Positions 50,443 through 61,545 of a stretch of 64,000 bases of DNA are shown one piece after another. The stretch comes from Methanobacteriota archaeon. Lineage in GTDB: Archaea; Thermoplasmatota; Thermoplasmata; Thermoplasmatales; ARK-15. The notes beneath the pieces are model-generated. The model was given only the letters and a program-made list of their open reading frames with translations, was not told where the DNA came from and did not search any database. Both the position numbers and the translations under genes were made by a program. The stretch is taken from assembly GCA_009758405.1 (NCBI GenBank), contig WSBC01000024.1, forward strand, positions 25,463-89,462, read 5' to 3'. Within the stretch, counting starts at the first letter, position 1. The number at the start of each line of letters is the position of its first letter.

Positions 50443-51724
50443 TAAAGTATTGGAAAGAATAAAGCCAAGCGAAGAAGAGCATAAGAGAACAATAGAATTG
50501 GCCAAAAATGTTATAGATGAACTAAAGAGTTTGCTAGATGACATAGATGCAGAGCCAATGCTTGTTGGAAGTGTTGCAAAGGGAACAAACCTGAAAAATG
50601 CGGACGTGGACATATTTATTAGGTATTCACCAAAATACGATAGATCCACCATAGAGAAAAAAACAATCGAGCTTGGTAAAAAGATTCTTAAGAATCCATT
50701 GGTTAACTATGCGGAACATCCATATGTAAGAGGAAAATTTGAGGATGTTGATTTTGAAATAGTTCCTTGTTATAGGGTTGAGGAGTCAAATAGAAAAATT
50801 ACTTCAGTTGATAGAACACCATTCCATACGGAATTCATATTGAAAAATCTGAGGGAATGGCAAAGGGATGAGGTAAGGCTTCTGAAACAGTTCTTAAAGG
50901 GAATAGGTATTTATGGGGCAGAGGCCAGAGTGGAGGGATTTTCAGGATACCTTACAGAGCTCTTAGTTATAAAATTTGGAACATTTATGGATGTGCTAAA
51001 AAATGCACAAAGATGGAAGAGAAAAACACACATATCCCTAGATAATACAAAAAAAGACTTTGAGTCCCCCTTAATCTTCATTGACCCTGTTGATCCCAAC
51101 AGAAATGTGGCCTCTGCAGTGTCCATTGACAACTACTCATTACTCATATTTTCATCAAGGGAGTTTTTAAAAAATCCAAATGAAAAATTCTTCTTTCCAG
51201 GGCAATATAAGGAATTTGATTTGAGAAAAATAGATGAGAGAGGTACAAAGATACTACATATATGGATGAAAAGGCCTCAGGTGGTGGATGATATACTCTT
51301 TCCACAGATTAGAAAGTTTGCAAGGTATCTAAGTGAGAATCTTATGGAGTTTTCCATCACAAAAATAGGTTATTACGTGGATAATAATGTACATTTAATT
51401 ATTGAATCATACTACCATGATCTCCCTCCATTGATGGTTCACGAGGGTCCACCAGTCTGGAGTAAAAATTCTGAGGATTTTATTAAAAAATGGAAGGGAA
51501 GAGCGTTTAATGGGCCATACATTATGAATGGAAAATTTTTTGCAGATATTGAAAGAAGGAATAGGAAAATAGAGGATGCGATAATGAAATTGATATCCTC
51601 AGGAAGCATAGGAAAGGATTTGGATAAATTGAAGGAAACAATAGTATTTTCAAGAGACCCCAGTACAATAGACCTGAAGGAACTTTCAAGGGTCCTTGAT
51701 TATAGATTTCCCTGGGAGCTCTGA
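50429..51724 (+). CDS. cca: CCA-adding enzyme, archaeal class I
   Basis: MLVGSVAKGTNLKNADVDIFIRY nucleotidyltransferase motif; DVDFEIVPCYRV. Confidence 0.95.
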   Translation: MDLINKVLERIKPSEEEHKRTIELAKNVIDELKSLLDDIDAEPMLVGSVAKGTNLKNADVDIFIRYSPKYDRSTIEKKTIELGKKILKNPLVNYAEHPYVRGKFEDVDFEIVPCYRVEESNRKITSVDRTPFHTEFILKNLREWQRDEVRLLKQFLKGIGIYGAEARVEGFSGYLTELLVIKFGTFMDVLKNAQRWKRKTHISLDNTKKDFESPLIFIDPVDPNRNVASAVSIDNYSLLIFSSREFLKNPNEKFFFPGQYKEFDLRKIDERGTKILHIWMKRPQVVDDILFPQIRKFARYLSENLMEFSITKIGYYVDNNVHLIIESYYHDLPPLMVHEGPPVWSKNSEDFIKKWKGRAFNGPYIMNGKFFADIERRNRKIEDAIMKLISSGSIGKDLDKLKETIVFSRDPSTIDLKELSRVLDYRFPWEL

Positions 51725-51829
51725 GGGATTTCTATATCTTATATTTAATATTTTTTATTTAGATCAATATTACGGCACCCAGTTCCATAGATTTTTATGG
51801 ATTTAGGACAAAAATTCATAAAAGGAAAA

Positions 51830-52195
51830 TTATGTTAAAGAATAAAAAAATGGAGGATTCAATCCAACTATCCAAAATGTTATCCAGGCAAGGAGATATG
51901 CAATAAGATCATAGGCAAGTGATTTTCTTTCAATTTCAATGCCTAAGTAGTTAAACATATATGGTATGAGGAATGCAAAAGCCAGACCAACTATTGCCGC
52001 CACTGGAAGAAGACCAATATATTGAAAAAATGCAGAAAGAAAGCCTATTCCAATTCCAAAGCCATATGATATTACAACAGATTTACCCTTATGAATCTCC
52101 TTAATGAGAAATTCCTTTTCATTAAGTTCAGGAAGTACTATCTCCTCCTCTTTTTGTTCCTTTTTTGCCATCTCATTCACCCATCCCTTTGACAA
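51830..52195 (-). CDS. Hypothetical small membrane protein
   Basis: Several TM segments; overlaps the tpiA stop region. Confidence 0.6.
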   Translation of the reverse strand: MSKGWVNEMAKKEQKEEEIVLPELNEKEFLIKEIHKGKSVVISYGFGIGIGFLSAFFQYIGLLPVAAIVGLAFAFLIPYMFNYLGIEIERKSLAYDLIAYLLAWITFWIVGLNPPFFYSLT

Positions 52196-52847
52196 GATCC
52201 CTAATTGCCGCCTCTGTATTCTTGGCCTTCACCACCCCGGATGCAACAAGTATACCCTTTGAACCAAGCTCCATTGCCCTTTTTACATCCTCACTGTTTT
52301 TTACTCCTGCACCACAGAGTACCCTTATATTTTTATTTATATTTTCCACCATTTTTACAGAGTTCTCTATCACCTCAGGTCTTGCCCTTGATACTGAGAT
52401 TTCACCACCAATCAATTCAGGGGGTTCTATTGCAATGTATTCTGGTGCTAGTTCCGCTATTGCCTTAGTAACATCTATGTTGTTTGTACACGTTATTGTT
52501 TCCATATTTTTTGATCTGGCCATTTTAATCAAAAAATCTATTTCTGATATTTTTAACTGGTACTCAGAATGATTTATTATTATTCCATCTATCCCCCAAT
52601 CCTTCAGATTTTCTATGTTTACTCTTCCTGTAAATGCACCTGGGTTAATAGGGTCTGCATGCTGTGCAAAAACAGGTATTGAAACATTTTCCTTTACCTT
52701 AACAATATCAACAAAAGTGGGGGCTACAACTATGGTTATTCCAGTATCCTCAGAAACCTTTTCCGCTATTTTTGAGATCTCAATTGCCCTTTTGCCTATT
52801 GACTCCATATAAGATTTGAAGTTTATTACCAGAACGGGGATTTTCAT
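52173..52847 (-). CDS. tpiA: Triosephosphate isomerase, archaeal
   Basis: VLVINFKSYMES, INHSEYQ, AIEPPELIGGE, CGAGVKNSEDVKRAMELGSKGILVASGVVKA. Confidence 0.96.
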   Translation of the reverse strand: MKIPVLVINFKSYMESIGKRAIEISKIAEKVSEDTGITIVVAPTFVDIVKVKENVSIPVFAQHADPINPGAFTGRVNIENLKDWGIDGIIINHSEYQLKISEIDFLIKMARSKNMETITCTNNIDVTKAIAELAPEYIAIEPPELIGGEISVSRARPEVIENSVKMVENINKNIRVLCGAGVKNSEDVKRAMELGSKGILVASGVVKAKNTEAAIRDLVKGMGE

Positions 52848-52873
52848 TTTAACATAGAAAATATGTAAACATA

Positions 52874-53755
52874 TTAAATATTTTCTTTAATTATTTTGGG
52901 TAGGGATTCGTAAATTCTTACCCTCGCCACATTACCGTATTTTTCAAATAATTTTTCAAGAGAATCATTATTACCATAGGCTATAAGGGAATTCCCAATC
53001 ATTATCTGTGCCACCTCACCATAATTAAGAGCCTTTTCCATTATCTCCTTCAGCTCACTACTTGAAATGGAGATTTCTTTTGAAAAACTCCTTGCCACTC
53101 TGAATGCATTTTTAAGACTTTTCTCGGCCAAAAAATTTTTAAAAGCCCTGTTTCCCGCTTTTATTATTTTTTTTCTGTAATTTACATCCCTTATTATCCC
53201 CTTTGTTTCAATCGGCTCATCCAGCCAGAATACAATGAACTCATCATTTTTTACATTAAACCTATCAATAAAGCCATATGGTGGAATTCCAGCCCTCATC
53301 CTTAGATTGAATCCTCCAGCAGATATGCTAGAAACATCCCCTAGGCCAGATCCCATTTCAATTTCTGCCTGGTGTGCTATCGAAATACATTCATAGTATG
53401 TCCTTTCTCCATAAAGTAGAGAAAATGACGTTGATACAGCTGCAGCGGCGCTCATACCAAAACCTTGAGAAATTGGCATTTGTGTGAATGTTTCTACTTT
53501 TGCCTTTATACCTGTTTTTTTCAATATATTTTCCTGAATTGTGTTACTTTTTTGAATACCGTTTATACTCACCTCAACTGTGGATGAAATCTCAGTCTTT
53601 GTTATTGCACCCCTATCAATCACAATCCCTAAACCTATAGAGCCCATTCTATTTATTTCCTTCCCCATATCTCTTATTGAAAAGAATAGAGTAATACTCC
53701 CGGGTGAAAAGGCCTTCAATTTATCATCTCCTAGATTTTCTTTTAATCTCATCAT
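52874..53755 (-). CDS. Pantoate kinase-like GHMP kinase
   Basis: FSPGSITLFFSI, PISQGFGMSAAAAVSTSFSLL, GSGLGDVSSISAGGF. Confidence 0.85.
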   Translation of the reverse strand: MMRLKENLGDDKLKAFSPGSITLFFSIRDMGKEINRMGSIGLGIVIDRGAITKTEISSTVEVSINGIQKSNTIQENILKKTGIKAKVETFTQMPISQGFGMSAAAAVSTSFSLLYGERTYYECISIAHQAEIEMGSGLGDVSSISAGGFNLRMRAGIPPYGFIDRFNVKNDEFIVFWLDEPIETKGIIRDVNYRKKIIKAGNRAFKNFLAEKSLKNAFRVARSFSKEISISSSELKEIMEKALNYGEVAQIMIGNSLIAYGNNDSLEKLFEKYGNVARVRIYESLPKIIKENI

Positions 53756-53957
53756 CCTCTTTTATCAATTCATCCATAAGATCCCTTACCTTCCATTCAA
53801 GGGAAATATCAGTTGTTACAGCCACTATAGATCTGGAAAGATTACTATTTTTTAACAACTCAAGAAATTCCTTAACCTCACTATCCTTGAAATTGTGTAG
53901 CAATATAACCCTTTTTCCTCTTTCCTCCTCATTTCCCTCTATTTTTCTAAATGACAT
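53724..53957 (-). CDS. Small conserved-looking protein, DUF3783-like
   Basis: VILLHNFKDSEVKEFLELLKNSNLSRSIVAVTTDISLEWKVRDLMDELIKEDDE. Confidence 0.55.
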   Translation of the reverse strand: MSFRKIEGNEEERGKRVILLHNFKDSEVKEFLELLKNSNLSRSIVAVTTDISLEWKVRDLMDELIKEDDEIKRKSRR

Positions 53958-53963
53958 ACAATA

Positions 53964-55232
53964 ATGAATAATAAATATTTATTTATCCTTTCCGATTGCA
54001 CATTAATGCAAAATTTACTTGAAAGGATTGCATCAAGGTATGGGAAATTTTCTAAATCAACCAAGATTCTTATTATATTTGAATTTCTTGCCGCAATACA
54101 GAATGGCATAATTTCATTCCTACTGATTTTTTATATTAGGTATATAGGGTATAGCCCAGTAATATATGGCCTGATAACTTCAATATCAGGACTTGTGTTT
54201 TTGTTATTTGTATTGCCTTCGGGAATAATTTCATCAAAGATTGGTGCTAAATCAATGATAAAATATGGAATTTTAATAAGTATTCTTTATCTTATAATAC
54301 TTTTATTTTTTAAGGATGTACCCTTTTTAATATTTTCTGGTGCACTTTCAGGACTTTCATGGGCCTTTGTTCAGCCAGGATTTGGAAGTCTTTTAGCATC
54401 ATCATCAACCCCTGAGGAAAGAAATTATGTTTTTTCATTAAATGGATTCTCTAATCTATTAGGAATGTCCATAGGAACAGTTATAGGGGGATATTTTCCC
54501 TCAATAGGCAGATATTTTTTTAACAATGATCTATATGGTTATAAGCTATCATTCGTTTTTTCAATTCTTATTTTCTTAACATTATTTCTATTTTTTAAAA
54601 ATATAGATATTGACATAAAGATGGAAAGAGGTAAAAGAATTGAATTGCCCAGAGATGTGAAGATAACATTAATAAAGTTAACATTACCTGCAATGCTGAT
54701 TGGCTTTGGTGCAGGATTTGTAATACCTTATTTCCAGCTTCAATTCAAATACAGGTTTGGAATTTCCATCGAGAGCATTTCATACATATTCGCAATTACG
54801 GATGTTCTTATGGCTATTCTTATGCTTTATATACCATTCGTATCAGAAAGGGTGGGAACATTGAAAACAATAGTTGCATTATGGCTCCTTGCCACAATAT
54901 CACTTTTTATGATGCCCTTTATATCATATCTTCCATTCGGATTTTATATATTTTCTTCCCTTTATGTTATAAGAACAATACTTATGAATGTTGCAGGTCC
55001 AATCCAAAGTTCCTTCGAATTCTCACTTATTCCTAAGGAATATAGGATGATAACATCTAGCCTACTTTCCCTTGCTTGGGTGGGGATGAATTCACTTTCA
55101 GCATACTTTGGTGGATTGTTAATAGTATATTCATTAAATATACCATTCTACATTTGCACATCATTTTATCTTTCAAGTGCCATTATGTACTGGATTTTCT
55201 TTAAAAATTATATTCCAAGATTTAAAGAATAA
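53964..55232 (+). CDS. Major facilitator superfamily transporter
   Basis: About 12 TM segments; start may be internal at MQNLLERIASRYG. Confidence 0.85.
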   Translation: MNNKYLFILSDCTLMQNLLERIASRYGKFSKSTKILIIFEFLAAIQNGIISFLLIFYIRYIGYSPVIYGLITSISGLVFLLFVLPSGIISSKIGAKSMIKYGILISILYLIILLFFKDVPFLIFSGALSGLSWAFVQPGFGSLLASSSTPEERNYVFSLNGFSNLLGMSIGTVIGGYFPSIGRYFFNNDLYGYKLSFVFSILIFLTLFLFFKNIDIDIKMERGKRIELPRDVKITLIKLTLPAMLIGFGAGFVIPYFQLQFKYRFGISIESISYIFAITDVLMAILMLYIPFVSERVGTLKTIVALWLLATISLFMMPFISYLPFGFYIFSSLYVIRTILMNVAGPIQSSFEFSLIPKEYRMITSSLLSLAWVGMNSLSAYFGGLLIVYSLNIPFYICTSFYLSSAIMYWIFFKNYIPRFKE

Positions 55233-55300
55233 ATAAGTTAGAATGGAATAATTCAAAAGGCTTAAATACGTTATGTTCATATAAGTATATCGGTGAAAGT

Positions 55301-56371
55301 ATGGAAGGCAAATATATTGCCATTATAGTTGTTTTAGTACTAATAATTGCTTCAGTAGGATGGGTAATCTATTATCAAGCACAAAATGAAAATAAGATTA
55401 CATTAAATGTCTATGCAGCAGGTAGTCTAGCAGTTCCATTTACAGAACTAAAGGATCAATTTGAATCCCTTTATCCCAACATAACCGTTCAGATAAAATT
55501 CTCTGGCAGTGTAAGCCTAATGAGGGAAATAATGACAAATGAATCTGTGGATGTCTACGCATCAGCTGACTGGACCATAATACCACAGATGTATCCAAAG
55601 TACGCATCCTTTGATATAGGTTTTTCATTCAACCAGTTAGCCCTTGTTTACAATAATCAGACACTAAGTTATCTCCATATATCTCAAATAAATGATAGCA
55701 ACTGGTATAAGATACTTGCAATGCCAAATGTTAAATTTGGATTTTCGGATGGTAATCTAGATCCTGCTGGATATAGTGCTTTAATGGTCATGGCACTTGC
55801 AAATATCTACTATCAAAAAAATGTATTTCAAAACCTTGTTGAGAATTATACAAATATAAAGCTTGTAGAAAATAATTCATCCTACTATATTGAGCTACCC
55901 CCCACCAATTTTCTTAAATTCAATACATCAAAAATAATGATAGAGCCTAAGGAGACAGATTTATTACCCGCACTTGAAAATAACCAAATACAGTTCCTCT
56001 GGATATATAAGAGCGATGCAGTACAGAAAAAACTTCCATATCTTCAACTTCCCGATGAATTGAATATGGGAAGTGCCAATTCTTCCATAATAAATAACTA
56101 TTACAGTAAGGTCTTTGTATACATAGGTTATAATTCAACATCCCAGAAGCTTATTGAATGCAAGCCCATAATATATGGAATAACAATTCCTTCAACTGCT
56201 CTTCATATATGGGCTGCAGAGATGTTTATAAAATATCTACTTGAGGTAAATGGACAGAGGATAATGAGTAATGCAGGACAGACACCTATATATCCAGCCT
56301 ATGTAGACAATATAGCCAACGTGCCAGAAGTATTAAGGGGTGATGTTTCTTCCACGGGTACAATGCCATGA
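55301..56371 (+). CDS. wtpA: Tungstate/molybdate ABC transporter substrate-binding protein
   Basis: NVYAAGSLAVPFTELKDQFE, SADWTIIPQMYPKYASF, KFGFSDGNLDPAGYSALMVMALANIYY; N-terminal lipoprotein/TM anchor. Confidence 0.92.
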   Translation: MEGKYIAIIVVLVLIIASVGWVIYYQAQNENKITLNVYAAGSLAVPFTELKDQFESLYPNITVQIKFSGSVSLMREIMTNESVDVYASADWTIIPQMYPKYASFDIGFSFNQLALVYNNQTLSYLHISQINDSNWYKILAMPNVKFGFSDGNLDPAGYSALMVMALANIYYQKNVFQNLVENYTNIKLVENNSSYYIELPPTNFLKFNTSKIMIEPKETDLLPALENNQIQFLWIYKSDAVQKKLPYLQLPDELNMGSANSSIINNYYSKVFVYIGYNSTSQKLIECKPIIYGITIPSTALHIWAAEMFIKYLLEVNGQRIMSNAGQTPIYPAYVDNIANVPEVLRGDVSSTGTMP

Positions 56372-57153
56372 AAAATTCATTTTTATTCATTCTATTATTA
56401 TTCTCAATTTTGATGATGCTTTTTATATTGATACCTATCCTTGTACTTTATTCTTTTGTACCCTTTTTTGACTTTATCATAATTTTTTCAAATAGGAGCT
56501 TTCTGGAGACAATAAATGTGACATTTTTAGCAGGATTAATATCTACTTTCTTTATAGCAATACTTGGTATTCCTCTAGGCTATCTTATGGCAAGGACAGA
56601 TTTTCCTGGAAAAAATTTTGTTCAAGGCCTCATAGACCTGCCCCTTGTGGTCCCGGATACAGTGGCAGGATTGATTATTTTTCTTACCTTCTATTCTCAA
56701 GGCATATTGGGAGCACCACTCTCGAGGGCAGGCATCAACTTTGTAAATACTCTTTATGGAATAGTAGTGGCAATGATGTTCGTAGGTGCACCATTTATGA
56801 TTAATACATCAAAATCAGGATTCCTTTCCGTTGATCCAAAGCTCGAAAAGGTCTCCCTAAGTCTTGGTGCTTCAAAGATTTCAACATTTTTTAATGTTAC
56901 ACTCCCCCTTAGTTTAGATTCAATAGTTAATGGCCTTGTAATGACTTGGGCAAAGGGTGTTTCATCCTTCGGCTCAATAATAGTTATTGCCTATTTTCCA
57001 ATGGTGGCACCTACATATATATACAATCAATTTCTTTTATTCGGAACTGATGCCAGTGCAATTGCTGCTGGTGCATTTTTATTGATAACACTGATAATTT
57101 TCGCAATATCAAGATTTATTACAACAAAAATGATGAGATGGCTGAGAAAATGA
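56368..57153 (+). CDS. wtpB: Tungstate/molybdate ABC transporter permease
   Basis: Permease with GIPLGYLMARTDFPGKNFVQGLIDLPLVVPDTVAGL and EAA-like KVSLSLGASKISTFFNVTLPLS. Confidence 0.92.
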   Translation: MKNSFLFILLLFSILMMLFILIPILVLYSFVPFFDFIIIFSNRSFLETINVTFLAGLISTFFIAILGIPLGYLMARTDFPGKNFVQGLIDLPLVVPDTVAGLIIFLTFYSQGILGAPLSRAGINFVNTLYGIVVAMMFVGAPFMINTSKSGFLSVDPKLEKVSLSLGASKISTFFNVTLPLSLDSIVNGLVMTWAKGVSSFGSIIVIAYFPMVAPTYIYNQFLLFGTDASAIAAGAFLLITLIIFAISRFITTKMMRWLRK

Positions 57154-58121
57154 GATTAGAATTAAAGGGCGTTGAAAAAAATCTCGGTAAATTCCATCTC
57201 GGACCAATAAATTTGGATATAGATGAAAATATTGTTATACTGGGCCCCACCGGGGCTGGAAAGACAACATTACTGGAGATAATTGCTGGATTTATAAAAC
57301 CTGATAAGGGAAGAATATTATTTATGGGTAAGGATTTTACAAACATACCACCTGAAAAAAGAAGAATTGGTCTACTTTACCAGGATTATCAGCTCTTTCC
57401 ACATATGAATGTAAGGAAAAATATTTCCTATGGACTCAGGATGTCTAATATTGGAAAGGAAAATATAGAAAAGAGCGTTGAAGAAATTTCAATTAAACTC
57501 GGTATTATGAATTTACTTGATAGAAATGTATACAATCTGAGCGGTGGAGAAAAACAGAGGGTCGCACTTGCAAGGGCACTTGTGATAGAACCTCAGATAC
57601 TACTTTTGGACGAGCCATTTTCAGCACTTGATGAAGAAACAAAACATACGCTTATGGATGAGGTAAGGAAAATAATAGATGATGTGAAATCCCTTGTGAT
57701 CTATGTCATGCATGATCAGGAGGATGCCTATTTGATGGGAAAAAATTTTGCAATTTTATTCGGGGGTAAAATAGTTTCAGTAGGAAAAAGGGATGATGTT
57801 TTTAGAAGGCCAGCTAATGTAGCCATTGCAAAATTTCTTGGATATAAAAATATATTTACAAGGGAGGATTTAAAATCAATTGGTCTTGACCTTGAGGGTG
57901 AATATTTCACAATAGATGAGAAGGATATTCTAATAAATGAAAATGGTAAGATAAAATTAAAGGGCATAGTTGAAGGCTATGAGTATCTCAGGGATAAGAG
58001 CAGAATAACAATAAAAGTAAATGGAATAAAAATAGAGAAAAAAGTGGATGGTATTTTTTCGTTTGAAAGAGAAATTAAAATCTCCTTTGACCCTGAAAAA
58101 ATAATCCCTCTAAAGGGATAA
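57138..58121 (+). CDS. wtpC: Tungstate/molybdate ABC transporter ATPase
   Basis: GPTGAGKTTLL Walker A, LSGGEKQRVALARAL signature, LLLDEPFSALD Walker B. Confidence 0.94.
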   Translation: MAEKMRLELKGVEKNLGKFHLGPINLDIDENIVILGPTGAGKTTLLEIIAGFIKPDKGRILFMGKDFTNIPPEKRRIGLLYQDYQLFPHMNVRKNISYGLRMSNIGKENIEKSVEEISIKLGIMNLLDRNVYNLSGGEKQRVALARALVIEPQILLLDEPFSALDEETKHTLMDEVRKIIDDVKSLVIYVMHDQEDAYLMGKNFAILFGGKIVSVGKRDDVFRRPANVAIAKFLGYKNIFTREDLKSIGLDLEGEYFTIDEKDILINENGKIKLKGIVEGYEYLRDKSRITIKVNGIKIEKKVDGIFSFEREIKISFDPEKIIPLKG

Positions 58122-58153
58122 TTTTTTATTTTTATATAGATTATTGTACTTAG

Positions 58154-59413
58154 GTGGTAAATATGGATTCTAGAATTTCAGGATTTTATAAATTAAGTTT
58201 GGATGAGAGAAGAAAAAAGGTAATTGAATTTTCATCCCTTTCTGAAGATGATCTTAATATTATGAAATCACAACTTCCAATGGATATCGCAGAAAGAATG
58301 ATAGAGAATGTTATATATCTTATGGAGGTTCCTGTGGGTATTGCAACTAATTTTCTTATTAATGGTAAGGACTACCTTATTCCGATGGCAATTGAGGAAC
58401 CAAGTGTAGTGGCTGCTGCTAGCAATGCTGCTAGAATAGCTAGGGAAGGGGGTGGATTTTTCACAACTACTAGTGAGCCACTCATGATAGGACAGGTGCA
58501 GGTAGTAAAACTCAAGGATCCATATTTTTCAAAGGCAAAGGTGATTGAAAATAAAAATAATCTTATAAGGATTGCAAACGAGCAGGACCCAGTTCTTGTT
58601 AGTCTTGGTGGAGGCTGTAAAGATATTGAGGCTAGAGTAATTGATACATCTCTTGGTGAAATGCTAATAGTTCACCTTATAGTTGATGTAAGGGATGCAA
58701 TGGGTGCAAACGCGGTAAATACAATGGCAGAGGCGGTTGCGCCCTATATTGAGGAAATTACAGGCGGCAAGGTATATTTGAGGATACTCAGCAATCTTGC
58801 TACCTACAGGATGGCATATGCCAGGGCAGTTTTTCCAAAAAAAGTAATAGGTGAGGATGCCGTAGAGGGTATTATATATGCATATGAATTTGCAAGGAGA
58901 GATCCATACAGGGCGGCTACACACAATAAAGGTATAATGAATGGTATAGATGCAGTACTTATTGCCACAGCCAATGACTGGAGGGCAGTGGAAGCTGGTG
59001 CTCATGCATATGCCTCTCTGAATGGTTATCAAAGCCTAACAAAATGGGAGGTAAATAATGAAGGAGATCTTGAAGGATTTATTGAACTACCCTTGGCGGT
59101 TGGAACAGTGGGAGGTGCTTCATCAACACATCCCAAGGCAAAACTTGCAAGAAAGATCTTAAATGTAAAGGATTCAAGGGAGTTTGCAGGTGTTCTAGCA
59201 GCAGTTGGTCTTGCCCAGAATTTTGCTGCTATAAGGGCCCTTGCCCAGGAGGGAATTCAAAGGGGACATATGAGTTTGCATGCAAGGAATATAGCAATAA
59301 TGGCCGGTGCTGAGGGAGAACTTATTGATAAGGTGGCTGATGAAATGGTAAAAGAGGGAAAGGTAAGGCTTGATAGGGCAAAGGAATTACTAAAAAAATT
59401 TAAAAATTCCTGA
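58154..59413 (+). CDS. Hydroxymethylglutaryl-CoA reductase, class II-like
   Basis: PMAIEEPSVVAAASNAARIAREGGGF, DVRDAMGANAVNTMAEAVAP, LPLAVGTVGGASSTHP. Confidence 0.92.
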   Translation: MVNMDSRISGFYKLSLDERRKKVIEFSSLSEDDLNIMKSQLPMDIAERMIENVIYLMEVPVGIATNFLINGKDYLIPMAIEEPSVVAAASNAARIAREGGGFFTTTSEPLMIGQVQVVKLKDPYFSKAKVIENKNNLIRIANEQDPVLVSLGGGCKDIEARVIDTSLGEMLIVHLIVDVRDAMGANAVNTMAEAVAPYIEEITGGKVYLRILSNLATYRMAYARAVFPKKVIGEDAVEGIIYAYEFARRDPYRAATHNKGIMNGIDAVLIATANDWRAVEAGAHAYASLNGYQSLTKWEVNNEGDLEGFIELPLAVGTVGGASSTHPKAKLARKILNVKDSREFAGVLAAVGLAQNFAAIRALAQEGIQRGHMSLHARNIAIMAGAEGELIDKVADEMVKEGKVRLDRAKELLKKFKNS

Positions 59414-60338
59414 ACTTTTTCTCAAGAATTATTGTTTTCATTGTCTCACTGTCTGTATTCATAAGATCCTTTATATTTATAACAGGGAATGTTTTCTCTA
59501 TTCCCTCCCTGTCAGTTAGTAAAATCCCATATTTTTCAGTTAGTTCAGCTATTTCCTCGATTACTTTTGCCTTGAACAATGCCTCTTCTCTCATCCTTGT
59601 AAATCCTATGAATAGCACATCCTCCATTATGTTCGAAACGGCATCAAAATTCGTCTTCTTTGTGAAATATATCCTGTAACCTGCCCTATTGAAGATCTCC
59701 TGCGTATCCCTTCCAATTTTATTCTCTGGCAAGGTAAACTTTTCGTCCGGTTCTGGAAGTTCACCAAATGGATCTATTCTTTCTATAAGGTTTACATTCA
59801 GGTAATTCTCTATTTTTATAAGTACATCAATTGAAACTGCACTTTTCCCCTCCTCGTATAACTGTATGGCCCTCCTAGATACGTTAGCTGCCTTCGCAAG
59901 GTCTCCTATTGAAATACCATTCCTTTCCCTAGCCTCTCTTAACTTCTTTGATTCAATCTTGACATAAAAGCCCCCTGGGGCTGCAAAACCAATTGGCAAT
60001 TCATCCCTTATTATGTAGTTTGAGAATGTTTTGAAACTCATCACGGGGACATCATACCTACTATAAAGTATATAATCCTCAAGTATTCCAATGCCACACC
60101 TTACTCCTATTATTAATGGCTTTGCCTTAATTATCTTTGAAAGTAATTTTAGTTCATTAGCCACTTCCTGCTTAAGTGTATCTACATTATATAGAACCTT
60201 TATAATGAATATATTCTCATTATCACTTGCTATTATATCGTAGGCCACTGATGTGAAATTCTCAGATGATAGATTAAATCCTCTCCTTCTTAAGAGAGCA
60301 CGAACAAGTTCTATTAAAGACTCCCTTGTAAATTCCAT
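59400..60338 (-). CDS. HTH transcriptional regulator, archaeal (COG1395-like)
   Basis: Central HTH: LREARERNGISIGDLAKAANVSRRAIQLYEEGKSAVSID. Confidence 0.85.
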   Translation of the reverse strand: MEFTRESLIELVRALLRRRGFNLSSENFTSVAYDIIASDNENIFIIKVLYNVDTLKQEVANELKLLSKIIKAKPLIIGVRCGIGILEDYILYSRYDVPVMSFKTFSNYIIRDELPIGFAAPGGFYVKIESKKLREARERNGISIGDLAKAANVSRRAIQLYEEGKSAVSIDVLIKIENYLNVNLIERIDPFGELPEPDEKFTLPENKIGRDTQEIFNRAGYRIYFTKKTNFDAVSNIMEDVLFIGFTRMREEALFKAKVIEEIAELTEKYGILLTDREGIEKTFPVINIKDLMNTDSETMKTIILEKKFRNF

Positions 60339-60366
60339 TGCAATCTTATTTTATAATTTTTTTTAT

Positions 60367-61545
60367 TTAAACATTTCGGTAAGCTTCCCTTGTTTTTATT
60401 AATAAAAGTAATGGTAAAAATATTATAACAAAGACGCCTAAGAAAAACCATCCTGCAAAGTATGAAAATTTATCTGATATGAATGTAAATGCGAAAGGTG
60501 CTATGGAACCAACGGATATCTGTATTGAATTTATTAGACCTATCGAAAGTGGTATCATATTATCCGGGATTTCTTTATATAATGAAGGTATTGCATATAA
60601 AATGGAGAATATTCCAACTGCAAAAAGACCTAGTAAAATTATGGATATAACAATCTCATATTGACTTTGAAATGGGATTGTGGATATTATTAATGCTGAG
60701 AATATAGCCATTAGGGTGAGAAGCAATTTGCCTCTTCCAAATCTATCTAAAAGATGGCCTCCCAATGGACCTCCAATAATTCCAGTAAATAGTATTAGGG
60801 AAGATACATATCCTGAAATTACTGAAGAGAAGCCCCTTTCCTTAATAAGGTACGTATCAAGAAGCTGTGCAGTAGCAAAATATGTACCCCAAAATCCTGC
60901 CAGTGCAAGACCTAGAAAAATTATGTTCCTGTTGAGGAGTACTATTGAATAATTCATCACTCTTTCTTGTTTGTTATCAGGAAGTGTAAGGTGATTTTCT
61001 ATTGTTATCGCAAGGCCTATAACACCTGATAAAATTAGTGCCCATCTCCATCCAACAACATTTGCAATAATGCCTGTTATTGCCACTGATAGGCCTGCCC
61101 CCAGATTGAATGCTGCATTATAAATTCCCATGGAAAAGCCCCTCCTACCCTCTGAAAAAAGATTTTTTAGTATTCCAATGGCAGGTGAGAAGTAGAAAGC
61201 AGCACCTGCACCAATCATGAACCTGAAGAAAAGTATAGAATAAAGATTCCAGGAGAATCCAGATAATATAGTGAAAATCGATAGAATGTACATCCCAGCC
61301 ATTGCAGTTTTTTTAGGTCCTATTTTTGCCGATACTAATCCAGCAGGAATCTGAAAAATGCCTGCACCCAACAAGAAGAAGGCAGGAACAAGACCTAAGA
61401 TCGAAAGTTGTATGCCAAGACTAATTGATATCATAAGGAGGAGTGGTGAGATATTATACCAATTGAACGCATATATTGACCTTGAAAGTATTATGGAAAT
61501 TAAGTCTAAGGTATTTTTATGAATCTTAGACAACATTTCTATCAC
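60367..61545 (-). CDS. Major facilitator superfamily transporter
   Basis: About 12 TM segments; LLDRFGRGKLL motif. Confidence 0.88.
   Translation of the reverse strand: MIEMLSKIHKNTLDLISIILSRSIYAFNWYNISPLLLMISISLGIQLSILGLVPAFFLLGAGIFQIPAGLVSAKIGPKKTAMAGMYILSIFTILSGFSWNLYSILFFRFMIGAGAAFYFSPAIGILKNLFSEGRRGFSMGIYNAAFNLGAGLSVAITGIIANVVGWRWALILSGVIGLAITIENHLTLPDNKQERVMNYSIVLLNRNIIFLGLALAGFWGTYFATAQLLDTYLIKERGFSSVISGYVSSLILFTGIIGGPLGGHLLDRFGRGKLLLTLMAIFSALIISTIPFQSQYEIVISIILLGLFAVGIFSILYAIPSLYKEIPDNMIPLSIGLINSIQISVGSIAPFAFTFISDKFSYFAGWFFLGVFVIIFLPLLLLIKTREAYRNV

Noticed and set aside
52165-52572. 135-aa plus-strand ORF opposite tpiA
   Set aside because: Antisense to a clearly recognisable triosephosphate isomerase.
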